64,000 nucleotides of DNA from Sporomusa silvacetica DSM 10669 (GCF_002257705.1 NZ_LSLK01000103.1:4210-68209); one strand, 5' to 3'. Counted from the stretch's first letter, positions 33,343 to 42,004 are shown. Translations and numbers: made by a program. Notes: generated by a model not told the origin, from the letters alone.

Positions 33343-34353
33343 CTAGTCAGGAGGCAGCTGCAGCATAACAATTTTATCGGTTGGAACGAGGTAATCTATA
33401 TACTGTCTGATTACACTGCATTTTAAAATTTTATTTTGATTAATTGCTTCGCCCAGTATTTCCGCTCTTATTAGAATTTCAGCCTCATTAACGCCTAGTA
33501 AAGAGCGCATTCCCGTGGAACTGCTGAAGCGAGGGTTTATTTCGAAAATGTAAGGCTTACCGCTCAAGAGGCGCAATTGAAAGTTGCTTGGCCCGTAAGG
33601 TTTTAGAACCTGGGCCACTCTTTTGCAATAATCTGTGATCTCTGTGAAATCACCCGAGTCTGCCGACATAGTCATGCCTTCTTGCAAGTACCTCTTTAAT
33701 GTTATCCCTGATAGAATTCTGCCGTTGGCCCCGGTACAAATACCGGTCGTAAATTCACCGCAGTCATCAGGCAAATATTGCTGAAGAATGATGTCTTTTT
33801 TGTTTTCGAGCAGCGGGTGAAGATCTTCGTATTGGTTAACAATGTACAAGCCCTGTGATCCCGCACCTCCTCTCGGTTTAATTACGATGGGAAATTGCAC
33901 GTCTTTAATAAATTCATTGAGTTGATCCTGGTCTTCCGGATAGCGAATGGTAAGAGGAAAATAAAAGTTATTTTCTTTTAGAAAGTTTACCGTAAGCCAT
34001 TTATCATTACATAAATTTAGTGTCTCAGGAAAATTAGTAAACACTTTAGCTCCGGTCTTTTTTTCAATATCCAGTTTATTATGGCTATAAAATGCAAGCT
34101 CATGGGAGGAAGCAACAAAAATAGCGTGTATATTTTCCTTGGCAATAATATTGAACAAACTAGTTAAATAGAGTTCCTCCTGATGAGCGGGTGGTACGAT
34201 ATAGGCCTGGTGAGCAAGGTATAAGCCTAATGTACGGGCGCTCACATCACAGGCCACCAGTTTTAAGGGTAGCTCTGATCTCAGTAAAGATTGAATGATG
34301 GCGACTCCGTAGAGAGACCCAGAACCCGATATCAATACATTTACTTTTTTCAC
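33343..34353 (-). CDS. ATP-grasp ligase (carbamoyl-phosphate-synthase-like)
   Basis: A 336-residue ATP-grasp enzyme. The N-terminal Rossmann-like domain begins VNVLISGSGSLYGVAIIQSL; the ATP-grasp core has PIVIKPRGGAGSQGLYIV near 152, DIILQQYLPDDCGEF near 185, and FEINPRFSSSTGM near 275 (Mg/ATP-binding Glu and Asn). These enzymes join an acid to an amine through an acyl-phosphate. In this operon it may attach an amino acid or similar group to a sugar amine. It overlaps the WbqC-like gene by 4 bases and is the last gene of the operon. Confidence 0.85.
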   Translation of the reverse strand: MKKVNVLISGSGSLYGVAIIQSLLRSELPLKLVACDVSARTLGLYLAHQAYIVPPAHQEELYLTSLFNIIAKENIHAIFVASSHELAFYSHNKLDIEKKTGAKVFTNFPETLNLCNDKWLTVNFLKENNFYFPLTIRYPEDQDQLNEFIKDVQFPIVIKPRGGAGSQGLYIVNQYEDLHPLLENKKDIILQQYLPDDCGEFTTGICTGANGRILSGITLKRYLQEGMTMSADSGDFTEITDYCKRVAQVLKPYGPSNFQLRLLSGKPYIFEINPRFSSSTGMRSLLGVNEAEILIRAEILGEAINQNKILKCSVIRQYIDYLVPTDKIVMLQLPPD

Positions 34354-35042
34354 ACGATCACCTGCTTGGTAAGATAGTCCTTGCTACTGGGGCCACAATT
34401 AAAAATCAAATCCATTGCCGACAGATTAGGGATGAAGTCTCCCCATACCTGTGAGTAAACAGGATGTTCAAACTCCTGGTAAACCAGCCGAATGTTGTTT
34501 CTTGCAAATGCCGCCTCGTCATTATAGGTTCGGGCTCCGTTACCGGAGAGGTAGATATCCGCTTTACATTGTTTACATAGACTAATGATACGTTCCCCTT
34601 TGGTTCCTTCAATTCCGGGGATTTCGGAAGAGCGTATCATTGGAGTATTAATTTCTAAAATTTCTCGAATAACCTGGATCAATCGCAGGTTCAGGTCAAT
34701 CAGCAGTTCCCCCGGATTTTTATAAATGGGGGAAAATAAGTTTTTGTATTTCTGCCAATAGGGCGAACGTGTATAGCAAGTTTGTAATGAACCCCAGTGG
34801 TTTGAATACCACGGGAAATCATTTTGAATGACAGTATCTTTAATCAAGCCCTTTTTTCTACTAATCTGTACGCTTAATAATCGTTCTCCTTCCGGGCCTT
34901 TGATTTTGTTTTTTTTAGTAACTTCCCTTCTAGAGAGAAGGACATCATCCAGAATGACAAACAAATCACAGGACATCATTTTGTGAAAGTATCCCAGCCA
35001 TGGCAGGTAATTCGGTTGATGGCCGCTAATAATCACGTGCAA
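34350..35042 (-). CDS. WbqC-like family protein
   Basis: A 230-residue WbqC-family protein found in O-antigen and capsule clusters. Hallmarks: SGHQPNYLPWLGYFHKM at the N-terminus, FVILDDVLLSRREVTKKN near 28, VQISRKKGLIKDT near 57 and SGNGARTYNDEAAFARNNI near 165. The biochemical activity of the family is not well settled; the context suggests glycan or amino-sugar modification. Spaced 6 bases from the aminotransferase gene. Confidence 0.85.
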   Translation of the reverse strand: MHVIISGHQPNYLPWLGYFHKMMSCDLFVILDDVLLSRREVTKKNKIKGPEGERLLSVQISRKKGLIKDTVIQNDFPWYSNHWGSLQTCYTRSPYWQKYKNLFSPIYKNPGELLIDLNLRLIQVIREILEINTPMIRSSEIPGIEGTKGERIISLCKQCKADIYLSGNGARTYNDEAAFARNNIRLVYQEFEHPVYSQVWGDFIPNLSAMDLIFNCGPSSKDYLTKQVIV

Positions 35043-35048
35043 TCCCCC

Positions 35049-36131
35049 TCAACGGTAATTATTAATTACTTCTACAATGGTTGTTAAGTCACTCTGGGAA
35101 AGGGCCGGGTGAACCGGTATTGAAACACAGCTATCAGCCAGATCTTCTGCCACCGGCCAGGTACCCGAGCAGGCTGCCATATTTTTGTATGCCGGCTGAG
35201 CCGGTATTATTAACGGGTAGTGAATGCCATAGCCAATACCGTTGGCGTCCAGGTAAGTCGTGAAAGCATCTCTATTTTTCATTTTCAAGGTATATTGATG
35301 ATAAACATGCCTTCTACCTGGTGGTGACACCGGTTTTTGGATGCAAGGATTTACAATGTGGTCATCGTAGAATTTGGCGTTCTCTATTCTTTTCTGGTTA
35401 AATAGATCTAATTTTTTTAACTGCTCTAAACCAATAGCTGCATGAATGTTGGTCATCCGATAGTTATATCCCACCATTTCATGGTAGTAGCGCTGGCGTT
35501 GCCCCTGGTTGACTAGTATTCTTACTTTTTCTTCGATCATTGAGTCGTCGGTTAAAACTATGCCACCTTCTCCTGAGGTTATATTTTTGGTGGGGTAAAA
35601 ACTGAAGGCTGAGGCTTTGCCGAAGGTGCCGACTTTTTGCTCCTGGTAAGTAGCCCCGTGGGCCTGAGCACAATCTTCCAGGATAATGAGGTTATATTTG
35701 TTCGCAATCTCTAGAATTGCATCCATATCTGCCGGTAACCCAAAAAGATGAACTATGAGCACAGCTTTGGCTTCCGGGTGGTCTTTCACGGCAGTATTTA
35801 ATGCTGAGGGCGAAAGATTATATGTTGCCGGATCGATATCAACAAAAACCGGGGTGGCCCCGGCATACAAAATTGCATTAGCCGTAGCTATAAACGAGTA
35901 GGGAGTAGTTATGACCTTATCTCCGGCACCAATACCCAGGGCCTGTAGGATTACGTGCAGTGCGGTCGTACCAGAGGAAGTAGCAATGGCATACTTGGAA
36001 TCGTGATACCGTTTAAATTGCTCTTCAAACTCCTGAACATAGCTGCCTGCTGCCAGCATGCCGCTGCGCAAAACTTCTAACACTCGATCTTCCTCTTCTT
36101 TACCTAACAGGGGTTTTGCGTGGGGAATCAT
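35049..36131 (-). CDS. DegT/DnrJ/EryC1/StrS-family PLP aminotransferase
   Basis: A 360-residue sugar aminotransferase. PHAKPLLGKEEEDRVLEVL start, SSGTTALHVILQALGIGAGD near 55, PYSFIATANAILYAGA near 80, LEDCAQAHGATYQ near 152, and AFSFYPTKNITSGEGGI near 178, whose Lys carries PLP. It converts a keto-sugar nucleotide to an amino sugar, which fits the neighbouring Gfo/Idh dehydrogenase and acyltransferase-like genes. Overlaps the LpxC-like gene by 4 bases. Confidence 0.9.
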   Translation of the reverse strand: MIPHAKPLLGKEEEDRVLEVLRSGMLAAGSYVQEFEEQFKRYHDSKYAIATSSGTTALHVILQALGIGAGDKVITTPYSFIATANAILYAGATPVFVDIDPATYNLSPSALNTAVKDHPEAKAVLIVHLFGLPADMDAILEIANKYNLIILEDCAQAHGATYQEQKVGTFGKASAFSFYPTKNITSGEGGIVLTDDSMIEEKVRILVNQGQRQRYYHEMVGYNYRMTNIHAAIGLEQLKKLDLFNQKRIENAKFYDDHIVNPCIQKPVSPPGRRHVYHQYTLKMKNRDAFTTYLDANGIGYGIHYPLIIPAQPAYKNMAACSGTWPVAEDLADSCVSIPVHPALSQSDLTTIVEVINNYR

Positions 36132-36982
36132 GTAAATAACTCCTCCTTAATTTGCATCTTTAATTGATGACACAGTTGATTGTTGTCTTTGTGTCCTGTT
36201 CTGATGCCAATAAAGTGACCGTTTATGGGGCGACCCAACGTATAAAGGTCACCCAGCAGGTCTAGCACCTTATGCCTTGCCGGCTCGTTAGCCCATTGCA
36301 AATTTATGGGATCCTTTGATATGACGAGGCAGTCCTCAATACTTTTTCCAATCAATTTGACAACTGTTTCATATTCATTTTCCAGAATGTATGACCTTGC
36401 TGTTGCCAGTTCGGAAGCAAAATCTAAAGAATTGCCGAAGGTAAAATGAGCCAACTGAGTAGGAATTTCTTTATCCGGGTAGTCAAGCAAGTATGTGAGA
36501 GTAAGCTCAGGTGCAGGTAATGCCAGTAGGAACCGGTCATAACGCTTTTCTTGATGAAAAAATGGGTTTGCGATACAAACCGGTTCTTGTACGCTAAAGC
36601 ATCTTTTGGGCACATCCTGTAAAACAGGTTCTGCCTTTAAAAAAGTTTGAACAAAATCCCTGCTGCTGAAGCTGCTTACCACCGGAATAAACGGGCTGCT
36701 TAAGCTAACCTTTAAATTATCCAGGCCCAGTCCTGCAATAGCAGCCAGCAGGTGTTCAGTGTGCTCAATGCGTATATCGTTGTGAACCAGTGAAGTCCAG
36801 CGGGCGTCTACCCGTGCATATTCCGGCCGGCATGGAACTTCCGGCTTTCCCGGTAAATCTTCTCTGATAAAAATGATCCCGGTATCAGGTGGGGCCGGCT
36901 GAAACGTTACGGTGGTATAGGTTTGACCGGTAATACTAACGCCGGTGCAGCAAGCTGTTTGTTTTATTGTTTTCTGCATCAT
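36128..36982 (-). CDS. LpxC-like UDP-acyl-GlcNAc deacetylase paralogue
   Basis: A 284-residue member of the LpxC zinc deacetylase family. EHTEHLLAAIAGLGLDNL gives Glu76/His77 (E. coli Glu78/His79); RHKVLDLLGDL gives His237 and Asp241 as further zinc ligands; RTGHKDNN gives His264 (E. coli His265). All catalytic residues are kept except that the ARTF loop reads ARSYIL (Ser197 for the usual Thr) and the GLAKGGSLDNA segment is altered (KLIGKSIEDC). It is in a glycan operon and not in a lipid A operon, so it probably deacetylates another nucleotide-sugar or glycan. Start overlaps the upstream glycosyltransferase stop (ATGA). Confidence 0.82.
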   Translation of the reverse strand: MMQKTIKQTACCTGVSITGQTYTTVTFQPAPPDTGIIFIREDLPGKPEVPCRPEYARVDARWTSLVHNDIRIEHTEHLLAAIAGLGLDNLKVSLSSPFIPVVSSFSSRDFVQTFLKAEPVLQDVPKRCFSVQEPVCIANPFFHQEKRYDRFLLALPAPELTLTYLLDYPDKEIPTQLAHFTFGNSLDFASELATARSYILENEYETVVKLIGKSIEDCLVISKDPINLQWANEPARHKVLDLLGDLYTLGRPINGHFIGIRTGHKDNNQLCHQLKMQIKEELFT

Positions 36983-37950
36983 TTTCCCCGTCTTAAACTA
37001 GTAAGCTTAAGGATTTGGGCAGCTCTGTCATTGTACGTATTATGGTAAAAATAGACTTCCCGCTGACCGTTTAAAGCAATTTCCTTTCTCTTTTCTTCCT
37101 GGTTCAAGTAATAATCCACCATGCGTAGGGTTTCATCTTCCGACTGGGTAACGGCCAAATGTTTTCCCGGTTTGAACTTCTCTAAAACGGCGGAAGTAGC
37201 CGGGGCCAGAAGAAATCCCCGGGCACCCATAACCTCATAGGTTCGTGAGGTTAGCTCTGTGGTCACGTTTTGAAACCCGAGAATTATTTTAGCCGAACTG
37301 TAAACATGGTTTGTTTCCTGATATGATAATTTACCCCGCAGGTGCCGGGAATCTACGTTAAATCCAACAATATCCGGGTCTAGGTTCTCCCAGCGTTTGC
37401 CCCAAATGGATACATCATAGCCTCTTTCTACCAATGGTTTTAATAATATCTGGGCGCTGTCACGGCGATAGGAACTCCAGGTTATCCCGGCGGTGGCTAC
37501 AAGTGCGATATCGCATTTGTACTTTTCCATAGGTTCAGCAGGCCGGTGAAACTCCGGATTACAGGCCCAGGGCAAATAGTAAGCTTTAAAACCAAGCTGT
37601 TGGTAAAAAGATACTGATTCCCGGTCTATTGTAAAAATATATTCCGGCTTTGTTGCTTTAATATAGGGCAATGACCAATCATCTGTCCAGCGGGGATCCT
37701 CTGTCGCCCAGTAGGCATGCGTTAATTGGTATTTCTCCACCATATCCCCTAGTATTTTAAGTCTTGAATCAGTGTGTATTTTAGTCCACCCAGTAGTTAC
37801 CACAAGGTCTGGATGATATTCCGGCAACAATTGTTCCAGTTCTTCTTCTACGATGTTGGTTAATATCTTTACTTCACACCCGTTTTTTTCAAAACCGGGA
37901 GGTAAACCCAGTAAATACTGGGGATCCACGTCAATAAAAAGTATTTTCAC
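36979..37950 (-). CDS. CgeB-type glycosyltransferase
   Basis: A 323-residue GT-B-type protein of the CgeB/spore maturation family. VKILFIDVDPQYLLGLPPGF start, AYWATEDPRWTDDW near 95, YIFTIDRESVSFYQQLGF near 118, ADYLPWACNP-like AYYLPWACNPEFH near 142, SSAKIILGFQNVT near 230, SRTYEVMGARGFLLAP near 248. Start is the GTG at 37950, directly after GGAGGTGATTTT. B. subtilis CgeB acts on the spore surface, so this operon may decorate spores or the cell envelope. Confidence 0.82.
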   Translation of the reverse strand: MKILFIDVDPQYLLGLPPGFEKNGCEVKILTNIVEEELEQLLPEYHPDLVVTTGWTKIHTDSRLKILGDMVEKYQLTHAYWATEDPRWTDDWSLPYIKATKPEYIFTIDRESVSFYQQLGFKAYYLPWACNPEFHRPAEPMEKYKCDIALVATAGITWSSYRRDSAQILLKPLVERGYDVSIWGKRWENLDPDIVGFNVDSRHLRGKLSYQETNHVYSSAKIILGFQNVTTELTSRTYEVMGARGFLLAPATSAVLEKFKPGKHLAVTQSEDETLRMVDYYLNQEEKRKEIALNGQREVYFYHNTYNDRAAQILKLTSLRRGK

Positions 37951-37982
37951 AAAATCACCTCCATTTATAAAGTGAGACATAG

Positions 37983-38098
37983 CTTCAGGTGGGGTTTTAA
38001 CCCCATCTGAAGTTTAGTCTCACAACTTCCAGGGAAGTTACTCTAAACTCCCGGTTGCACCCTAAAGGGCACAGGTAGAAGCGGGAGTCTCAGAGTAG
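37983..38098. repeat. Array of three palindromes (orphan IS200/IS605-like end?)
   Basis: Hairpin 1: CTTCAGGTGGGG (37983-37994) with CCCCATCTGAAG (38001-38012). Hairpin 2: AGTTTAG (38011) with CTAAACT (38043), enclosing AACTTCC/GGAAGTT. Hairpin 3: ACTCCCG (38047) with CGGGAGT (38082). The three overlap end to end between the stop of the FemAB-like gene and the start of the glycosyltransferase gene. No transposase is present. The layout resembles ends of IS200/IS605 or TnpB elements, left as a non-autonomous palindromic unit. Confidence 0.5.
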
Positions 38099-38099
38099 C

Positions 38100-39077
38100 T
38101 TAGTCGGATAAATCAAGATAATACGATTCCCGTAATATTCCCCGCCCGCCGAATTTTTCTTTAAATTCGAAGAGACCTTGATTTATCACGAGCCCCTTGT
38201 TCTCGGTGGAAATACCCCAATCCAAATAATCATAGCCCTTTTCCATACCCCAGCTAATCAATTTGTAAAACAGTAGTTCAAGTGAGCGTAGGTTCTGGTA
38301 TTTATTGTTACTGGCAATGTAGAAACAGTTAATAACACGGCTGTTGAGTAAAAAGACGACTACTCCGCTAACCATTTCTTCTTGCAGAAAAGCGGCAAAT
38401 AACTTTATTGACTGTGGGTACCTATTGGTTAAATCAGTGATTTCCGCTAAAGTATGGGTGGGCTCTGCATTATGCTTTTGTTTAAGGTTATCTGTAAGAA
38501 TACTCCAATAGGTTGTTAAATCATTACTTTCTTCTATAGTAACCCCAAGCCTTTGTGATTTTCGAATATTCCTTTGTGTACTCTCGATCAGGTGATCTGA
38601 AGCATTGGCAAGCTCTTTTATCGGCAATGCCGTGGCTAACTCGGTAGTGCTTATGGAAAAACCGTAATACCGTAAGGCAAAGTCTATTTCGTCACTGGGC
38701 CAAAAATGATAAATTCGAGGGACCATTTTTATTTGGATAGCGTTAAAGTTATTAGACTTACAGTATTCAGTTAATAAGGGTACCAAGGCCATTGCTTCGC
38801 AGGTACCAAACTTTTGGTCAACGATGATTCCGCCGTGTGAAGCACCAGGATAAGAAAAGAAAATTTTTTTTTGACCTTCTATTTTTTGAGCCGCCGGTAT
38901 TACAGCAATTAAATTACCGTGGAAGTTATAAACCATCAAGGAACAATCAATAAACCGGCCCGGAGGGTGATAGTTTAGAAAAGTTCGCTGCTGCATAAAT
39001 GTACCGTTCCGTGAGGTTCCGATGAAATTATCCCAGTCTTTTTGATGCGATTGGTTATATACCTCAATCTTTAACAT
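38100..39077 (-). CDS. FemAB/GNAT-type acyl- or aminoacyltransferase
   Basis: A 325-residue protein of the GNAT-fold FemAB-like class. Diagnostic: SYPGASHGGIIVDQKFG near 93, ALPIKELANASDHLI, then RNIRKSQRLGVTIEES near 175, FAAFLQEEMVSGVVVFLL near 230, and LELLFYKLISWGMEKGYDYLDWG near 268 (shown in part). Such proteins transfer acyl or aminoacyl groups to an amino sugar or peptide. It overlaps the dehydrogenase gene by 14 bases. Confidence 0.75.
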   Translation of the reverse strand: MLKIEVYNQSHQKDWDNFIGTSRNGTFMQQRTFLNYHPPGRFIDCSLMVYNFHGNLIAVIPAAQKIEGQKKIFFSYPGASHGGIIVDQKFGTCEAMALVPLLTEYCKSNNFNAIQIKMVPRIYHFWPSDEIDFALRYYGFSISTTELATALPIKELANASDHLIESTQRNIRKSQRLGVTIEESNDLTTYWSILTDNLKQKHNAEPTHTLAEITDLTNRYPQSIKLFAAFLQEEMVSGVVVFLLNSRVINCFYIASNNKYQNLRSLELLFYKLISWGMEKGYDYLDWGISTENKGLVINQGLFEFKEKFGGRGILRESYYLDLSD

Positions 39078-40044
39078 CTAAACCACCATTCCAATCCCAA
39101 GAGAGTTTTGCTCCGTTGTGTAAGAGTGATTGTTCCGCTAGATCCATCGCCTTTATTACCCAGATAATATCTGCTGATCCGGTCTTGGGCGGTGACTTGG
39201 TTTTTATACATTCAACAAAATGCATACACTGGTTAGTTAAGGGTAAACTTTTTTCAAACCCGGGCATAGTAATTTCGCCGCTATTAGATAGTAGCTGTAA
39301 CTTATCGGTATCTTTGACATCGTCAAAGACCATTGTCATTTGATCTCCTGAAATTACCGCCTGTCGTTTTTTAATTGGGCTGATCCAGTTTGCATGAAAT
39401 TGTACAAGTAGGTCATCAGGAAATTCCATAGTAATGATAACTAGGTCATAAATATTTTGTTGCCGATAACTTACTCCATGTGCAGACACCCATTTCGGAT
39501 TTCTGTTAACCAGGCATCTGACCATTGAAAGATCATGCACAGTGAGATCCCAGTGCACACCCACATCATTTTGGCTTTTTCCAAGGCTGGTACGCTCCAG
39601 TAAAATATAACGCAACCGTCCTAGCAAGCCCTGACTAATATACTCTTGCATTTTTAATACTGCGGGGTGATATTCCATTAAATGCCCTGCCATTAAAATG
39701 TTATTATTCTTTTCAGCCAGCTTAATTAAGGTATCTGCTTCATGATAGGAAACAGTGCACGGCTTTTCTACCAACACCGCCTTGTTTTGCGATAAAAATT
39801 CTGTTGTGATGGAAAAGTGGCTATGAGGTGGTGTTGCAATGATAACACCATCCAACTGGTCATCATTTAAAAGTTCACGGTAGTCGGTAGTTGTTCTTAT
39901 ATTGGGATAAGTTTTTCTGACCTTTTGCAGAGATTCTTCTTTTATATCACATATACATTGAAGCTTTACTTCCGGTATAGAGCATAAAGTGTTGATGTAA
40001 TTAAACCCCCAAGCGCCACAGCCTACCAATCCAGTCCTAATCAT
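39064..40044 (-). CDS. Gfo/Idh/MocA-family sugar dehydrogenase
   Basis: A 326-residue NAD(P)-dependent oxidoreductase. GLVGCGAWGFNYINTL near residue 5 is the Rossmann loop, IIATPPHSHFSITTEFL near 70, VEKPCTVSYHEA near 95 (the family EKP motif), GVHWDLTVHDLSMVRCL near 165 (catalytic His-Asp). It likely oxidises a nucleotide sugar to the keto form used by the DegT aminotransferase. First gene of the operon; the promoter should lie just after 40044. Confidence 0.88.
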   Translation of the reverse strand: MIRTGLVGCGAWGFNYINTLCSIPEVKLQCICDIKEESLQKVRKTYPNIRTTTDYRELLNDDQLDGVIIATPPHSHFSITTEFLSQNKAVLVEKPCTVSYHEADTLIKLAEKNNNILMAGHLMEYHPAVLKMQEYISQGLLGRLRYILLERTSLGKSQNDVGVHWDLTVHDLSMVRCLVNRNPKWVSAHGVSYRQQNIYDLVIITMEFPDDLLVQFHANWISPIKKRQAVISGDQMTMVFDDVKDTDKLQLLSNSGEITMPGFEKSLPLTNQCMHFVECIKTKSPPKTGSADIIWVIKAMDLAEQSLLHNGAKLSWDWNGGLDVKD

Positions 40045-40156
40045 ATTTCATCACCACGCTTTAAGTTTAAATAAAAAGTTACTATTTACTAGTAGGGTAT
40101 TCTGCGAATATTTGAAAGGTGATAACTTTAAGTATTTGTAAATTATTTCCTCTTAC

Positions 40157-40192
40157 AAAAAAATAACCCGTAGTCCAGTTAGAACTTCGGGT
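40157..40192 (-). terminator. Minus-strand terminator, upstream of the glycan operon
   Basis: ACCCG..AGT/ACT..CGGGT stem followed on the minus strand by TTATTTTTTT. No minus-strand gene lies before it, so it either ends a lost gene or is a leader attenuator of the glycan operon. Confidence 0.6.
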
Positions 40193-40355
40193 AGGCTATT
40201 AGGATCAGTATGAACCCCTGACGATATAAATGGATTGCAAAATACCATAAAATCGGGACGCGCGCTTTCTATGCCAGTATCAAAGCCATGAATGGAAGAA
40301 TGGTGAAATGAAGCGTTTCCATGGATTAGACCGCGCGCTTCGAACCATCCCTGAG

Positions 40356-40389
40356 GGTGCCACAGGGACAGGTCTGTTGACACGCGGAT
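40356..40389. repeat. Dispersed 34-bp repeat, copy 2
   Basis: GGTGCCACAGGGACAGGTCT followed by GTTGACACGCGGAT, matching 33023-33056 with about six differences. Confidence 0.6.
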
Positions 40390-40613
40390 GAATAAACGGT
40401 AAACTCTGCATAGGGGCAACAGTGTGCCAAGATATACTCGAATGAAAAGCCAAACACAGATTTACCACATCATGCTACGGGGTAAGAGGTATAGGAAAAA
40501 TAAGACAAGAAAATTTCGCAACAACTCATTTTCCGCCTTGAGTCGCTTAAGATACAAGTATATAATTGAAAAATAGATTATTTTGGATACTATTAGCAGC
40601 AAAATTAACGATT

Positions 40614-40644
40614 AAGTCTTGGTAATAAAGCTAAGACTTTTTTT
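40614..40644 (+). terminator. Terminator/attenuator directly before pucR
   Basis: AAGTCTT (40614-40620) pairs with AAGACTT (40633-40639), followed by TTTTTG, only about 15 bases before the pucR ribosome site AAGGAGG. It would act either as the end of an upstream transcript or as an attenuator in the pucR leader. Confidence 0.6.
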
Positions 40645-40661
40645 GTTAAGGAGGTTTTTGT

Positions 40662-41822
40662 ATGGCGATTAGACTGGAAAAACTATTTAAACAGGCGGCG
40701 CATCCCTATGAAATGAAGCTTATTGCTGGTAAAGGCGGAATAGGGAATATCATCAATTGGGTTCACATGATTGAGGATGACCAGGTTGCGGAGTTTTTAC
40801 GTGGCAATGAACTGATAATTACCACAGGCATTGCTCATAATACAGAGGCTTGGCTCAATGGTTTTGCACACAGGCTTTTTCATAATCAGACCAGTGGACT
40901 TATCCTCAATATAGGGCCGTATATCAACACTGTTCCGCAAGATGTTATTGATTTTTGTAACCATAGTAAATTTCCGCTATTCACCATACCGTGGCACATC
41001 CGTTTGGTAGATGTAACGCGCGATTTTTGCCGTCGCATTATTAAAAGTGAGCAAACAGAAATCGGTTTATCCAGTGCTTTTAAAAACGCCATTTTTTTCC
41101 CGGAAGATGTCTCACAATATCAAGCGCAGTTGGAACGGCACGGTTTTAATGCATCTTCCTATTTTTGCGCAGTTGTGCTATCGATAAATTCATATGACGA
41201 GTCCAGAAGAAAGGAAGATATAGCTGCTGTCCGTTTTCATATTGAAAATATTGTCAACCGGTTTAGTGATAAGTATAATATCTTTTCGCAGGATAATCGG
41301 CTAAGTCTTGTATTGGCTAAGTTTTCCGATAAAGAGATAGCTGCTTGTATGAACAGCGTTATTGAGTACTACCAATCCTGTAGGCAAGGCTATAAGCTGC
41401 ATATTGGTATAGGGCAGAATGTAGAAGGATTGTCAAACTTGGCCAAAGGCTATAAACAGGCTTCCTCTGCGCTGCATATGGCAGTAAAAAGTGATCAGGC
41501 CAGGGTCTACTATCAACAATTAGGAATATATAAAATTCTGCTTTCGACAGAAGATAGTACCGTATTGAGCGAGGTTTACAATGATGTTTTGGGAAAGCTG
41601 GCTGACTATGATGTTGCTAAAAACACAGATTATATGAGTACACTTAAGGTATATCTTGAAAACGATGCCAGTGTACAGGCTGTGGCCAAACTCTCTTTTG
41701 TGCATCGCAATACGATTAACTATAAACTGAATAAAATCAAAGAAATTACGGGCTATGATATTGCTCGTGAGGAGGATCGGCTAAAGATCATGCTGGCCTT
41801 TATGATTAAAGATATTTTGTAG
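40662..41822 (+). CDS. PucR-family transcriptional regulator
   Basis: A 386-residue regulator. The N-terminal PucR ligand-binding domain spans ~1-125 (INWVHMIEDDQVAEFLRGNELIITTG, shown in part), a GGDEF-like central domain covers ~170-290, and the C-terminal PucR helix-turn-helix is at ~325-386 (FVHRNTINYKLNKIKEITG). PucR proteins control purine, ureide and amino-compound catabolism. It heads a 12-kb block of catabolic genes on the same strand, so it is the likely activator of those genes. The inducer is unknown. Ribosome site AAGGAGGTTTTTG. Confidence 0.88.
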   Translation: MAIRLEKLFKQAAHPYEMKLIAGKGGIGNIINWVHMIEDDQVAEFLRGNELIITTGIAHNTEAWLNGFAHRLFHNQTSGLILNIGPYINTVPQDVIDFCNHSKFPLFTIPWHIRLVDVTRDFCRRIIKSEQTEIGLSSAFKNAIFFPEDVSQYQAQLERHGFNASSYFCAVVLSINSYDESRRKEDIAAVRFHIENIVNRFSDKYNIFSQDNRLSLVLAKFSDKEIAACMNSVIEYYQSCRQGYKLHIGIGQNVEGLSNLAKGYKQASSALHMAVKSDQARVYYQQLGIYKILLSTEDSTVLSEVYNDVLGKLADYDVAKNTDYMSTLKVYLENDASVQAVAKLSFVHRNTINYKLNKIKEITGYDIAREEDRLKIMLAFMIKDIL

Positions 41823-41946
41823 ATGAGTCGCCGCTTGTGCTGGAGCACAAATTACTTTGTGTTTTGAACTATTGTATTGCATGTTTCTGCAATGCTATAC
41901 TTGGTACAAGAAAACAAGATAATGCTTACGAAATAAGGATAAAAGC

Positions 41947-41981
41947 AAAGGGGCTTTGTTCAATGAGAACAAAGCCCCTTT
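41947..41981 (+). terminator. Perfect hairpin between pucR and the alcohol dehydrogenase gene
   Basis: A 15-bp perfect stem AAAGGGGCTTTGTTC/GAACAAAGCCCCTTT with loop AATGA, then TGTGTTATTC. It probably ends or dampens the pucR transcript 24 bp before the next gene. Confidence 0.75.
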
Positions 41982-42004
41982 GTGTTATTCTAGGAGGTTT
42001 TATT

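Larger units (their letters stand above)
40045..40661. other. Intergenic region with a repeat and two terminators
   Basis: About 617 bp between the divergent glycan operon and pucR. It carries a minus-strand terminator (40157), a dispersed repeat (40356) and an attenuator-like hairpin (40614). No convincing gene: a minus-strand frame at 40153-40419 reads straight through the terminator hairpin and the repeat. Confidence 0.5.

Noticed and set aside
40153..40419. Minus-strand 88-residue frame before the glycan operon
   Set aside because: It reads through a terminator hairpin and a dispersed repeat and has no ribosome site or recognisable domain.
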